41,265 nt of DNA from Didymodactylos carnosus (GCA_905250885.1 CAJNOQ010000780.1:1-41265), one strand, 5' to 3'. Counted from the first letter of the stretch, positions 12,174-26,397 are shown. Translations and numbers: made by a program. The notes: generated by a model not told the origin, from the sequence alone.

Positions 12174-12179
12174 TTTATT
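12174..12179 (-). terminator. Candidate polyadenylation signal of the SPA17-type gene
   Basis: TTTATT on the plus strand reads AATAAA on the minus strand, about 360 nt after the stop codon at 12542-12544. It is the plausible end of the minus-strand transcript, but AT-rich sequence makes chance hexamers common. Confidence 0.35.
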
Positions 12180-12541
12180 GTATTAAATTACAAATAGCAC
12201 ATAAAAAGCTTGCTTCGGAGTAGAAAAAAAGACATATATACGCGATCAGGTGTAGTGTACACGAGCTAACAGACAAAAAGCGATAGGAAACACATAAAAT
12301 TTGTTCAGTTATTGAAAAAAAGCACGAAACATCCAAAAAATAAGATTGAAGCATTCATGCGGTAAAAAAAAAGAGCACAAATAACAAACAAACAAACACG
12401 CACATATTGAACTGTTCCTTCATACGATGTAAGATCGAACGCAGAAAATGTCAAAAAGATTTTTAAAAAAAAAATCATCAAAAGACTTCGTCTTTTCTCT
12501 ATTGATTATGGAATTCTGAAGTTAAAAACAACATTTAAAAT

Positions 12542-15500
12542 TTATTTATCGAGATCTTTTCGTACACGATAACCTCGATATGCAGCCTAAAAAATGAATA
12601 ACACCAACAAACGAAAGTTAGAAAATAATGTTGAAAAATTGTTTATATTGATATAATTACCTGTATGACGACAGCTGCTGCATTATCCTCTCCTGTTTGA
12701 AGTTTGTTTTCTTCAGCTGATGGTGACAAAACTAAAAAATACATGTACAACAAATGAACGTAAATTGTTGTTTACAGCTTAAATATTTATTAATATGGTA
12801 GATTATATTACCAGATGTATAACAACCATTAATTTTTGTCGAAACATAGATTTAAACTTACTATTTTTGTTTCTTTCATGTTCATACATTTGATGTTCAT
12901 CGCCACCTCCTTCTTTTTGCTGTTCCATGCCTGGTTTTTCACCTGTTCCTAACTCTTTTCGTATTTTATAACCACGATAAGTTGCTTGAATTGTTGTTGC
13001 CGCTTTATCCAATGATTTATCCCCACTCATCATCATTTCGTCGTCGTAGTCAAAATTTTCTTGTTGATTTTTCGATTCGTCTAGATGAAAATCTTCACTT
13101 AAACGAGTATATTCGCGTTCAATTTGATGTTCGGGGTCAACTGAAATTAAACAAGAAAAAAAGAAAGAGTTAAACATTAAAATAGACAAAAATAATTACT
13201 AAATCCAATAAAGACTTCTTGAACTATTTTTTTCGTTGTTTACTTTTTACCTGTCGAGTCAAGCAAAATCGATTTAGGGGAAAAAAACCACTTGTCTTTT
13301 TGATACAAAACATATTGAAATAATTATTATCACTAGACTAAGTATGTAACAGAACTATCCTGAAGATATTTAGTAATAATCTATGACATTTGAATGTCAA
13401 GTAAATAGCAATGTTCAAATAATATGTGATTACATATATTTAAACTACGAAAAAAAATAATTATCTTAATTAAGAAAGATAAACAAAAACAATCAACGTC
13501 GAGCAACAAAAAAAAATTAGTTGAAAATTATATGACAACTTTCACGAGGGACCTTTTCCGACTGTCTAATCGCTTTCTGATCGAAACCTAGTGAGTTATA
13601 GGTTATCGACCACGCTGATTCTGAATATCCATATGAAGCCCTCCGAATATTCATACGCTAGGCCGTCCTAGGACGGTTTTCTGGAAAACTGGTTTTCCAG
13701 AAACCCTGAAAAGTCCCCAAAACTTTCTCTTACTATATCACTATTGTAGCCCACAAAATTCTGATCAAAATGAGACATCTCCCACCTCTACATGACTTTT
13801 CTTTGCAAAGTTATAGAATTTATAAGAAACGCCCGAAATTAATTGCGTGTTATTTCTGTAGCTTTGAGCTGACAATGAACACGTAGGGCTTTTCTTGTAA
13901 ATTCTATAACTTTGCAAAGAAAGGTCATCTAGACCTGGCAGATGTCTATTTTGACCAGAATTTCGTGGGCTATAATCATGATCTATTAGGAGAACGTTTT
14001 AGGGACTTTCAAGGTTTCCGAAAAACTGGTTTTCCAGAAAACCGTTCTAGGAAGGTCTAGCGGCCTGTCTCATATGGATATTCGGAATCAGCGTGGTCTA
14101 TAACTTATAACCCACTAGGTTTCGCCCAGAAAGCGATTAGATAGTTGGAAAAAGTTCCTCGTAAGACCGTCACATATACTTATAGATGTCCAAACTATAT
14201 TTATTTAGCTTAGTAGAAAATTTGCATGTTATTTTTTGTCATTTTATTTGTATCCCTACAAAAGTCATGTGATAATCACCTCGAAATATCGCAAAAAATT
14301 GATGTGTCGAGTTGAAAACGGTACAAGTTGCATTGCATCTCTAATTTTAGAATTACTCACAGAAAAGAAAACTCTCCTCTTTGTAAAGTATGTCTTCGCT
14401 GATGGTCGAAACTCTTTCCAGTAATGGTTACATGTATCTAACACCTCCTAATTCTTTACACTCATATACCGTTGGAGACAGGAATTTCCACTGAAATTTA
14501 ATAAATCATAAATTTTCCAAAATAGTTTTAAACTTAACTGTATCACATAAAGTAGCAATCGGAAGTTCTGTGTGAATATAATTCTCGTAATATCACGGAT
14601 CACTCGTATTACCTTTGGCTCGTTCAGTTAATCACTGAGATATTTCGTTATTACTTCTATGAGAAACACTTTGTTTTGGAACTAAAACAGAGTGGTCACT
14701 GCCAACTATCGATGAAAATATCGTTTCACCAAAAAGCATTATTCACATCAAATAATAACGTTAAGTATTGCACAATTCAGAATTTGGATTAAGTGAAGAC
14801 TACTTTTTACTATAACTGATCTAACTCACTCATTCCATCAAGCTTTTCAACTCAGAATGTTTAGAATCAATCGAAAATTACATTTTCGATTTATATATAT
14901 ATGCTATTTTTGACAGAATATATTCGGCATGCTTAACGTAGATAAAATGTCATAGACTAACGAGGACTGGATCTCTCAGATTTTTATGAAATATGTGTGA
15001 TATGGTAGAGTAAAGTGCCCTGATCGCAAATCGCAGCTACCCAGTATAAATAGTCGCAGAGATGATACAGACATTTTAGTAAAAAATCGTACTTTTAGAA
15101 AAATCATAACTTTTGTTAGAACTGCTCTCTAGAGCTGGAAAGTAGTCTTAGTTTGTAAATAAAGATTTAAGCGACAAAACCACTTCTTATTGACTTAATG
15201 AACAAGAATTATAAAGTTATGAAAAGAAGTCTGGAAAAAAGAGGGATGGTTGTACTTTATCAACAGGGGCAAAAAACGGAAATGTTTTTAACAAATTTAT
15301 TATAATAGAGTACAACCACTCCCCTTTTTCCCAGGCTTCTTTTCATAACTTTATAATTCTTGACCGTTAAGTCAATAAGAAGTGGTTTTGTAGCTTAGAT
15401 CTTTATTTACAAACTAAGACTACTTCCCAGCTCTAGAGAACAATTCTATCAAAAGTTATGATTTTTCTAAAAAGTACGATTTTTTACTAAAATGTCTGTA

Positions 15501-18500
15501 TCATCTCTATGACTATTTACACACTGGGTACCTGAGATGTGCAGATTTTTGATCACTGCACTGTAAATTTCGTCTTTATCGAAGTGGATGATCATATCGT
15601 CCACTTTTCTGGCGTGTGCAAAAAGGGATGATTTTCCTTTGTTTAGATATCGTCATCCACTTTGGTGGATGAAAAGTATTAACCGGATGGATAGCGGGTC
15701 ATCCAATTTGTTAGCTGCTAAGTCAGCCGGCTGGTTAACACTTTTCATCCATCAAAGTGGATGACGATATCTAAACAAAGAAAATTCATCTACTTTTTCG
15801 ACTGGCACGTCAGAAAAGTGGACGATATGATCATCCACTTCGATGAATTCAATTTACAGTGTGCACTTTACTCTATCATGTTACAGAGGCCCAATTAGAG
15901 CCTTATCCCCCTTAGTCTAAAGTTCGAACAAGGTCAGAAATTGAAGTATATATAAAAAACCTGATCGTACACTACAAATTGTATAAAGTACAAGACTATA
16001 AAACTTATATAAACTTGCACGTGACAGATAAATTTTAGTGTGAGGGATGCAAAAATTATGCATAGTCTGATTGTGAGAAACAATGTCAAAGATAAAAACA
16101 AGTCTTTTTGTTATATATGCAGATTTGCTTGGCAAAGTTATTATTCATTCGATGATTAAACTCGAATATAAAAATGAAGTTCATCATTTGAAATATTAAT
16201 ATCCAGGGAGAATTGCTCTATAGTAGCGTGTACTTCGAAAAAAGACCCGCATCCGGACCTTAACCCTTTGAGTCCCGGCGGTACCTATAGGTACCAGGGG
16301 CTTTTTCTTCGAAACTAAATAATATCTCAAGGAACGACCTGTGTCAATTTGAAAATTTCTATATTTTTCCAAACTTTTCCAAAATTAAACTTTGTACCTT
16401 CAGTATCCATATATATCAACCTTTTTTACATTTCATATAATTTTTGAATATGAATGAACAAAATTATGTACAATTCAAAAAAATAAAAAACCGGGACTCA
16501 AAGGGTTAAAAAATGTTTTGATTCAGTCAAAAACTAATCCATTCCCAAATTTTGGCGATACAGAACTATGTACTATCACTCTTTTCAACAGTATATCGTT
16601 TGTTGCGATACACTTAATTTCATGATTTGTATTGAGCTTTTCTTCCATTACACAAATATTCGTTCCAATTCTCTCTTATTCGGTCGGTAAATATCGTTGA
16701 AACTACATGTCAATAATCTACAATCGTTTGTAAGTCTTTTTTTAAAAATTTTGACTCTAAACGATGCTTTGATGCTGGGTTATGACTAGTTTTTAAAAAA
16801 AACGACAAACAACGCTTGTAATTTCTTTAACCCGTAGAAGTTTATGTCGTAGACAGCTCTCAGCGATCACTACATTTTAGTGTAAAACTAAGGTATCACT
16901 CTTAAAAGCAGAGAAGAAATGTCTTAATAACCATAATTCACAATTCTTTGAGAAAATATTAAGTTTTATGTTTGATTTACTATTATTCAAGCATAAAAAC
17001 TTTCATTTGTTTTTTGATGATAATAGTAGATCAATATCGTAGTGGTTTAAAGAAACAAAGTAAAATAATTTAAAAAAACAAAGAATTTTCAGTCACATAC
17101 CTACACAATCTATTTTCTATATTATTCCAATAGAAACAATAGTTATTTAGTTGAAAAGCTTAGCAATATCAGAAAAAAAGAAATTTATCTCAATAGACAC
17201 GCCAAGGTATCTTCATGTGCCATATATATCATTTCTCAAGGAATTATATTATTTTCAACATTAATTAGATATATGTCGTACAAACCTAGGCCTAAACTGA
17301 CTACAGATGTTTGTGTATTTTGAAATATGAAGGAGAGAGACAAAACAAGATATAAATACAAGGATATACGTCGCTATGATTAACAGAAATGAAATTTGAT
17401 GCCTAATTGTGAGTGATGAATTTTGGCAAATTTGACATTTAAACAATGTTTTTATCTAACATTTTACGGTTATGGATAAAATAATACCTTTAGAAGAAAT
17501 TTAAGATTAATTTAAAAGACTAGTGGAATATATAATATCTTTATAATCATATTTTTTTTACTAAATAGATGGATGTAACTTAAAGTTATATACTAAAATT
17601 TTTCGATTATACTGCCGAAACCTTTTTTTTTTTTTTTTTTTTAATAAAACATGTATCGGTCACATTAATTTAGATACTAAAAATTTCATTTATACAAAAA
17701 TTGCAAACTATTTATCTATGAGTATTTTATCATGAAACAAAAGAAAGTATAAAATAACTAACTACGTAATACCATTTTTGTTTTCTTCATCCATTCATTC
17801 ATAGAAATAAAATAAAATAGGTATAAATGATGTGTGCTAGAAGAGAGTATAATAAAGTAATATAGAATAAAATTTTTTGTTTTTTAATTGCATAAATTTA
17901 ATGTTTTTGTTTTTTTTATATCTGAATTAGATTTGATTTTCTATAACAATATATATATATACAAGATTTAAATATAATAATGATCTAATACAAGATATGT
18001 CTAATATAATATTAAATAATAATATCAATCGATGTAAATGTCACACGCGTGTATATTAAAGTAGAAAATTGACTGTTTTTGTCCTATGACGTCACACTAA
18101 CAAAGAGAAAGAGTTTTTGACAGAAAATATGACATTGATTATTGACTATATCATCTTTAATCTATACACTCGCCTGCTGGTAGTAAAATGTCTTTCTATC
18201 GTAGATATTTGTATTTTCTCTCCTATTGTTTTTTTTTTCAATCAATAATCAATTAACTTTTAACTTCATCGAATTAAACCCCATTTCTCATAAAGACAAG
18301 TTATAATAATACAATATGGATCAATAATTATGACTTTTTTATGCATCAGAGACAAAATCAAACTCAACTACAACAATTTATTCGCATGATATCCACAGTT
18401 AATAAAAGAGTTCAATTCATGTTGATTAAATATGCAATTAAATACAAATTATGATATACAAGTGAAAAAAATGGTACGGATAGTTTGAATCTAAAAATAT

Positions 18501-21500
18501 ATTTTTTCTTAGATATCAATAAGATTGACTATTCTAACATTCACACAATGATCTCAAATTTAGATTCTATAGAATTTTCTTTTATTTCAATGATAAACAA
18601 TGCTTTTTTGATTTCTAATAATCGTCTTTTAGAAGTTGAATTTAAATGGGCAATTTAACTGTTATTCAGAGAAATAAACAAATTTAATTCTTCTACATCT
18701 TACCAGAAGATTCTTTTCTTATATAAAATTAAATAATACAATAAAATGATTAACTCAAATACCAACAATTGATATTTACAAAATAATCAAATTTTAAAAT
18801 GTAATATGATATTGACACTTACCACTGAACGTTTATTATCCAATATTATTTGATTATACAAACTTAGTTTATCTTTTCTCTCCGTCTCTCTCTCTCTCTC
18901 TCGCTCTCTTTCTCCCTCTATGCAATAAAATAACAGACGTTTGGATAGCTGTACTTATTGGAGTACACAGAAAAAAAATATATTCTTCTGTTCTATATTG
19001 ATTGCACAATTCTGCACGTATATCTATCAGAACGCTGGAGAGAAAAAAACAAGAATATTACCTAAACAAAATATCCTATCTGTCATGTCATCAGCATCAT
19101 TTCGCGTATACCATCGATAAAGAAACTGAAGAAAAAAAAAGAAAGAAATTTCGAGATGATGATGATGATGATGATTCTACTACCATTCTCTTGATGATAA
19201 ATACCCATAGTGAACTTCAAGACGAAAGAGAAAGATAAGTAGTGGCAGCAGTGGTAGAAACAGAATGTATAAACAAAAAATGTAAAAAAACAAAAAGAAA
19301 AGAGAGTGACATGGTGAAAGGAATAAACGATAAATAACCGTTTGAAACAGTACATATGTACATATTTTTAATTATTGAACTTTATTATCATTCATGCAAT
19401 ACAACATTGTTTGTGTTTACTTATTATCTTGTTAAACAAGGATAGAAATAATGAACTGTTGTTGCTAAACAAACGAATGGCAATAAATACTATTATTATA
19501 TAATTTTTTCTGGTATTTAAAACAAAAATGAATGTCATTATTTATTCTTTTAGTTCACTTAATTAGAAAAACTGTACTGTTTGTATTGAACTAGTGATAA
19601 AACGTATCGTTTTGTATAAGAAATTCTATCTTAATTTTTTTTAACTATAATGGAATCCGTTAATAGTCTGAGACACTTATAATTAGCAAATTATTGACTT
19701 TTTAATGTTTTGTCCATTTCTTCCAAATATGTTTTAACCTATAGAACATATAACACTTTTTTGATGTCTAAAACACAATATTTGTTTTCGTACAAACGAC
19801 AACAGATAAAAATAGTCTCTTCTATTTTTTTTTGTGTATGTGTCTGTGTGACAGATCTCTAGAGATCACATTATGTGGCATTTTACTGACGTAAATAGGA
19901 AAATTCATTCAGTTTTCTTATTCTATCATTATTATTATTTATTACTTGTTGTCATATGGACAAATGTTGGTATTATTGACACTTTTATAACAAAATACCT
20001 TCATTATTTTCTCGGCTGTCTTCATCATCCTGCTCATTTTCCTCTTCTCGTTGATATTCTTCATCTTCACGTTGCTGTTGATCACCGAATTCGTCACCAT
20101 ATTGACGTTCTTCATCATCATTCTAAACAGAAAGAAAATATTATTATGTACATGAAAAATAAAAGTTTGACTGAAAAAAAAGATTGAGTTAGCCCTTCTA
20201 TGTTCATCTGCTTCATATACTTTTCAATATAGAACAATATTTTATGACTAACAAATTGAACAGTGAAATTAAAGAATATGATCTTTGTGTTTCCCTTCAA
20301 AGAGATTGAAAAGTGAATTTTCTTTATAAAAAAAGATATCTAACGTTCTAACATAATAATTTAAATCTTAACATAAAATATGAAAAACATCATGAATATA
20401 AACAGATAAAATACCTATAACGAAGTAATAATGGAATATCTTAGTGAAAATGAAAAAAATAATCTTCAATTAGTCTAAATAGAATTAAAATTCGAGTGTT
20501 CAATTAAGAACATACACCGAAATAAAAATATGTCCATCCATTTTAACACACACACACACTGCTTCACAGTTCAAGTAGAAAATACTCAAAGCGCATATTT
20601 TATTATAATTATTAAGTAAATATCCGCCGGCTGTTTCTGCGCATTTGACTAAACGAGTGAACTTAATTAATTTTTTTTGTTTTTAATCATAAAATTTTGT
20701 ATTAAAACAAAAAACGAAATGAGAATTCACTACATATTAATCTTTATCTTACTCGTTGTTGTTCTTCTTCTTTTGCACTACGGTTTTCAACTAATTTTTT
20801 TCGAGTACGATAACCACGATAATTAGCCTATTTTTGATTAAAAATATAAAGATTAAGAGTCAGACTAAGAATAAGATTTATTACTTGAATTGTTGCTGCA
20901 GCACGTTGTTGATATTCTTGATCATTATCATCATCTTCTAAAAAGTTTAATTCTTCTTCATTTTGCTAAAATAAATAAACATAATGAACAATAAGAAACA
21001 AGAGATTTTTTAGTTCAATAAAAATTGAAATTGAAACTCTTTTTAACATGACCTTTGTCTATGAAAATTTACAAAATATTCAAGAAAAGAAATAATTCAA
21101 GTTTGATGTAGTCTATGTGTGATTTTATCTTTGAACAAAGATTTCGATTAATTTAAAAATATTTAAAAAAAAATCTCGTTCAAAATTTCAATTTCTTGTT
21201 TAAATCTTTGAAATTATCTTACTGCTGTTATTGATACATCATTCTAGCAGAATTGAGTACAATATATGCAAACATTTTGATTTGTAATTAACGTAGAAAG
21301 ATGATCATTTTCTTTCATAGTGAAATTGACCGTTACATGGCAGGCATGTAGACAAAATCTGTGCGATTTGATCAGTGAACTCTGCTAGCGGACACATTTA
21401 TTTTGCATTTTATTTCACTTTTTATTTTCGTATGGTAAGATACGTAGAGTACTGAAACATCTCAAATTAATGAGACAAGTGTGCTTAAGATTTTAAAGAT

Positions 21501-24500
21501 GTATCAAGGCACTACACGCTCTTTTGTTCAGAAAATATGATATAAATACAAACATCTAGTTTTTCTTTGATAAATTGGCTTACTGGGAGGGAGAGAGAGC
21601 TAACTCAGATGTTTCATCATTCAAAAATTAAAAGAGAAACAAAATGCAAAGTAAATGTGATGGAGTTTCATACCGACCAAGACGTGTACTCTTTTACTCA
21701 TTATTTCTTTAAACAGGTAATTCGAAATCTACTCTATGCTTTTTATGATGAATTTAAATATAAAAATAAATTCTTTTTTTTAAAATCAAAATTTTTATCA
21801 AGTAAAACTTAAAGCAGATAAAAACAAAAACAAAATTCAAGATCTTTTCAATTCTTTATGTAAAATTTGTTAAAATATCAAAGAACAAGTAAAAACTTGA
21901 TTTATTCTTTTTAATAAAAAAACAAACAAACAATGGTAACTGTTCAACTTAACAGAAATTTATTTAAGAACTTCGTTTTTCCTTCAAATTTGATATTACA
22001 AAATATTTACCTTATTATCTAGATCTTGTTCTCGTTCTTGTTCTCGTTCTTGTTCTTCATTATTATTATTCTGTTGATTATCTTGTTGCTATAAACAAAA
22101 ATTTCAAACATAATTGTGAAATATATAAATTTATAAATAAATATAGACGAGACACTATGTCTACCTGTTGTTGTTGTTGTTGTTGTCGTTCACGATCAAT
22201 TTGATTATCATCGTCTGTTGTTTTTTGATAACCAAGTTCTTGTTGATCAAAATCATTTTGAGTAGTCTATTTTATTCAAATAAAAAAATAACAATAATAA
22301 TCGACGTTTATTTTTTTGTTTTGATATTGATTCTATTATGTTTTACCTTTTTCATTTTTTCAATTTCTTTTCGGGCTTTATGTCCTCGAAATTGTGCTTG
22401 TATTTTGAGTGCAGCATTACCAACTTCCGGATCATTAACAGGATACTCTTCCTAAAATTTTAAAATAAATAAATAAATACAAAATACAAAACAAAACACT
22501 TTAATTTCAATATAAAATACTTGAAAACTTTTGTTATTATAAAATCGATCTTCTAATGATGCTTGATTTTCAAACGCTAAATCTTGTCCTTGATCTAAAA
22601 TAAATAGAAAATAAAAAATTGAATTCAATTTTATAGTTAAAATAGCATACGACAAAAAAAATCAATAACACGCATATTTTCTCAATAGTTAAAATTAGAC
22701 ATGTAACGGTATGTTTTCCTCGTCTTCTCAATCAGATTGACTAAAAATGACAAATTATTAAAGTATTTTTTGACAACTCAATTTTGTATGTTTCATTTTT
22801 CCAGAGACAGATGTTTGTGCTCTACAAGACACAATTATCAAAAAGAAAAAAAAAGATCATTTTATAATATGAAAATTTTTTTTTTATGAATAAAAACAAC
22901 ACAAATTTGCAACCGATAAATACCGGTGCTAATTTTACAAAATTATTTTTCGTAAAATTTTCAATAATATTATAATTAGTCAATAATATAATCTAATCTG
23001 CATCTATCAATTAATTTTTGACAAATGTCATATGTCTTCCGTAAAATATGTTCAAGATTAATTTTAATATCTTCTATTTATACAATGATTTGAAGAAGAA
23101 GACGAAAAAAAACTGAAGATTCTATTGTAGAACGTTCATCTTATCATCATTCAATTTTATTTCAAAACAGAATTATTATTTTTTATCAAAAAATATTTCA
23201 TTACTCAATTTTTCAACATAAAAAAAAACAAAACAAAACAAACTTTTAACTACGTGTGAATCAATATTCACTCTAAACACTAACTTTTAACCATGAAAAA
23301 GTACAAATATTTTCAGGATATTAGTCAATTATAATGTTATTGTCGACAATCAATTGTGTCATCAGATAATTGTTGAAAATTTTTTTCTATCAGATAATGA
23401 TATTTTATGCTTTTCTATATCTAGAATATGTTTTCTTTTAAAAATAGTTTTCTATTATTTTCGTTAGAGTCATCATTCGATAGAGTCATTAATATATGGG
23501 TATCCACTCACATACATTTTCGTACCATTTTTTCAAGAAAAATGTTTTTGTGAACAGATAAGAGTTGTAAAAAGACAATCTATCAATCTACACGTAGTAA
23601 ACTTCGACTAGTTACTCTAGATTCAACTAAAAATGTATTATAAAATTTTGAAAACAAAATTAGTTATGTTGATAAATATCGATTTGATTTATTTCTAACA
23701 ATTTACTCTTCCTATTTTAATTTTATTTGTAACATTTCGATCACGATATGATCTTCATCAGATAACATATATAATAGTGAGACGAACAAGACGATGATAA
23801 GGACAATTCACGAACTTTCTTCTTTCGTTCCACTATCACCGTCTTGTTGTACAACTCTGACTGTTCTTTCAAAATTTTATTGTTGAATATTAATTATGCT
23901 TTTTATTGCTATTGTTACTGTATGTAGTACTGGGAGTCATAGTTTTTTCAGATCATTACATCGATGTATCAGTGAGTAAATCACTTTTTTCCATCTTCAT
24001 TTTTTTCGATCAATTTCATTATCAATTACAAATGCTTTCGATGGGTCACGCAAAGAAAATATCCGTTTCTGCTGGAAGAAAACAAAAATTTTCAAAATCT
24101 GTGAGTGTTAAGTACTCACAGCCCCTATGGTTCCTTCGCCTCTGAGTTATTCTCATCTTTATCAATAATTTTCTCATGTGTTCTCTTTTCAAATTCGAAT
24201 TTTTTATTTCTCTATTGTACGCTGCTTCACAATTACACGGTTATCTGATACATAACTGATTTTATTTTATTTTTTAATGTTCGTATTAAGTGATGATGGA
24301 ATTTTATTTGAGTATGTGAAATATAATTTTATTTTTATTTTTTTACAGTTTTCTTTTTAATATCGTTTCTATACCTGATGCGTACGGCAAATGATCAACA
24401 ATATTTCATCTCATCATTAGTATTTTTAACTGTTGCATCATATTGCCAATGATTTCATCATTTCATGGATTATCTTTTGTTATTGACAGTGGGACAGAAG

Positions 24501-26363
24501 CGGAACGTTGGTGAGTTACCTCATCCAATATCACCATCTTATTCGTCCCACTATCATATATGGAAAGAAGAGAAAAGATAAAGAATCAGTGAGAACAGTA
24601 TTTTTGATATTTATAGAGATAATTCGTGTGTTTTGAATTCTATACATTGTCTGATGAAGATCACATCGTGATCAAAACGTTATAAATAAAATTCAAATAG
24701 AAAGAATAAATTGTTTAATAAATCAGTTTCGTAATGACCTTTCTTCTTCTTCAAAAAAAAGAAAGAAATCAATTCAATGAATATCGATAAATCTTATCCT
24801 TAATAAACAACTTAAAACATGACGTTATGCATTTCTTTGTAGGAAATTGTATAGAAAAAAAATTCAACAGTAACACATAGTTTATAATTGAACACATTTA
24901 GAACCATTTATTTTACATAATCATAGTCTGATGTCTCATAAAAGATTAACGTTTAAAATTTGCCACTCTATCAGTAACTCTTTTTGATTTGAGAAGCTGA
25001 GAATGATAATTTTTTTTGACATAAATATTAATACTGAGATTGTTATTTATTCACAGATGGCATATTCTATTAGAGATAAAAGTTTTGAGTAAAAAAAAAA
25101 AAAAAAGAAAAAAAGAAAAAAAGAAAAAAAGAAAAAAAGCTTAATTAAAACACGATTATAGCGAAATACATTGAGCGTAACAAAAAGCCTAAAATTAAAA
25201 TGATAATGAGGACAATTTTAAAATGGCTATTGAGTGGTTTGTCTTTTAATAACATCATTAACACTATTCATTACTTGTTCGGCTTTTCGTCGTATATCAT
25301 CTGGTAAATCATCTGGTATTTTTTGTTCATTTATTGTAGTTGTAGTTGATTTTGATGAATTATTTAATGGTAAATTTGATAAAGGAGTTGGTGAATTAAT
25401 ATAAACTTGTTTTATCGTTTTTGTTACTGTTACATTTACCACTTCATGTTCATTTGTTTCAGCATTTAACATATCAATATCTAATGTATCCCCAAATTTT
25501 CCATAGAGAGCTTTTAAAAATGAATTATCAGAACATAATGATGAAACATATGTGGTAAGTGTATTTAATATTTTTTTATAAGTATTTTCATTTGAATCTA
25601 ATATAACTAATTGTTTAAGTAAATCTTGTGTTTGATTTTTTGATATTAAATCAAGACATCGTTCAATTTGATGATGTAATTCATCTTGATTTATATTTGA
25701 CGGAAAACGTTTAATAATATAATCGTATAATTGAGCTGTATCAATATCTGATGGTAAAATTTTTTCTTGAACATATTTATATACTTCTTGTTTTAAATTT
25801 TCAATTGTTTCAGCACTTGAATATGATACATTTGTTTCAAAATTTGTTCGTACCGTTGTTCGTTCATCATCATCTGTTGAATTATTTGTTGTATCTGTTG
25901 TTTTTGTTGGTGGTTCATTAAATTTAGGTTTATCTTTACTTTCTTTTATTGTAGGTGTTTGTTCATCAATATACGGAAGTGATGTAAATTGATCACCATG
26001 ATTAGAAATATTATTTAATAAACTTTTTCCATGTTCATCATTTAGTGATTTTTTTTGTTGTTGTTCAGGTTGTAAATCTTTGGTTGTCGAATGTTTTTTA
26101 CTATGTTTTTTAGAACTACTTGTACATGTACCCATTTTTTTCAGGGTGTTAAATAACGATTTTAGTTTTTTTTTGCAGTTTAGTTAGTTAGTTGTACTAC
26201 TTGGTAGTGGTAATATTTGTCATTAGTGTCTCATCATATTCTCTTTTTCTCTGATAAATGTTTCCTTTTTTTTTCCTTTCATTCTTTTTACTGGCATCCA
26301 GAAAAAAAAAAATAGGTTCTGTTTATTTGTACGATTGGATGATGAACTTTTCAGACGAGGGAC

Positions 26364-26397
<34 letters not shown>

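Larger units (their letters stand above)
13141..19998 (-). other. Intron 8 of the SPA17-type gene (about 6.9 kb), repeat-filled
   Basis: The donor is GAAG|GTATTTTG at 19999/19998 and the acceptor TTAATTTCAG at 13142-13141. G plus TT makes Val264, so the phase is correct across the gap. Between 13.5 and 16.5 kb it holds four foldback or MITE elements, listed separately. The rest (16.5-20 kb) is AT-rich simple sequence: a T run at 17623-17642, a CT tract near 18885-18902 and a GAT tract near 19157-19175. I found no further exon, but cannot exclude alternative ones. Confidence 0.7.
23700..24722. mobile_element. About 1-kb element with inverted ends carrying hammerhead-like motifs
   Basis: The left end (about 23700-23800) is repeated in inverted orientation at the right end (about 24530-24722), with roughly 70 bp inserted or lost between two matching blocks. 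Matching segments include AATTTTATTTRTAAC, GATCACGATRTGATCTTCATC and ATAGTGRGACGAAYAAGA, where R and Y mark differences between the copies. Each end carries a CTGATGA...GAAA-type motif pointing inwards-to-outwards in opposite directions. Inverted repeats with hammerhead motifs are a known trait of Penelope-like retroelements, whose terminal repeats can be inverted. I find no reverse transcriptase or endonuclease, so this would be a non-autonomous relic. Limits are approximate. Confidence 0.55.

Noticed and set aside
19873..20187. 104-codon plus-strand frame with a His-rich stretch
   Set aside because: It is the complement of SPA17-type exon 8 (20122-19999), whose acidic Glu/Asp codons read as His/Leu-rich sequence on the other strand.
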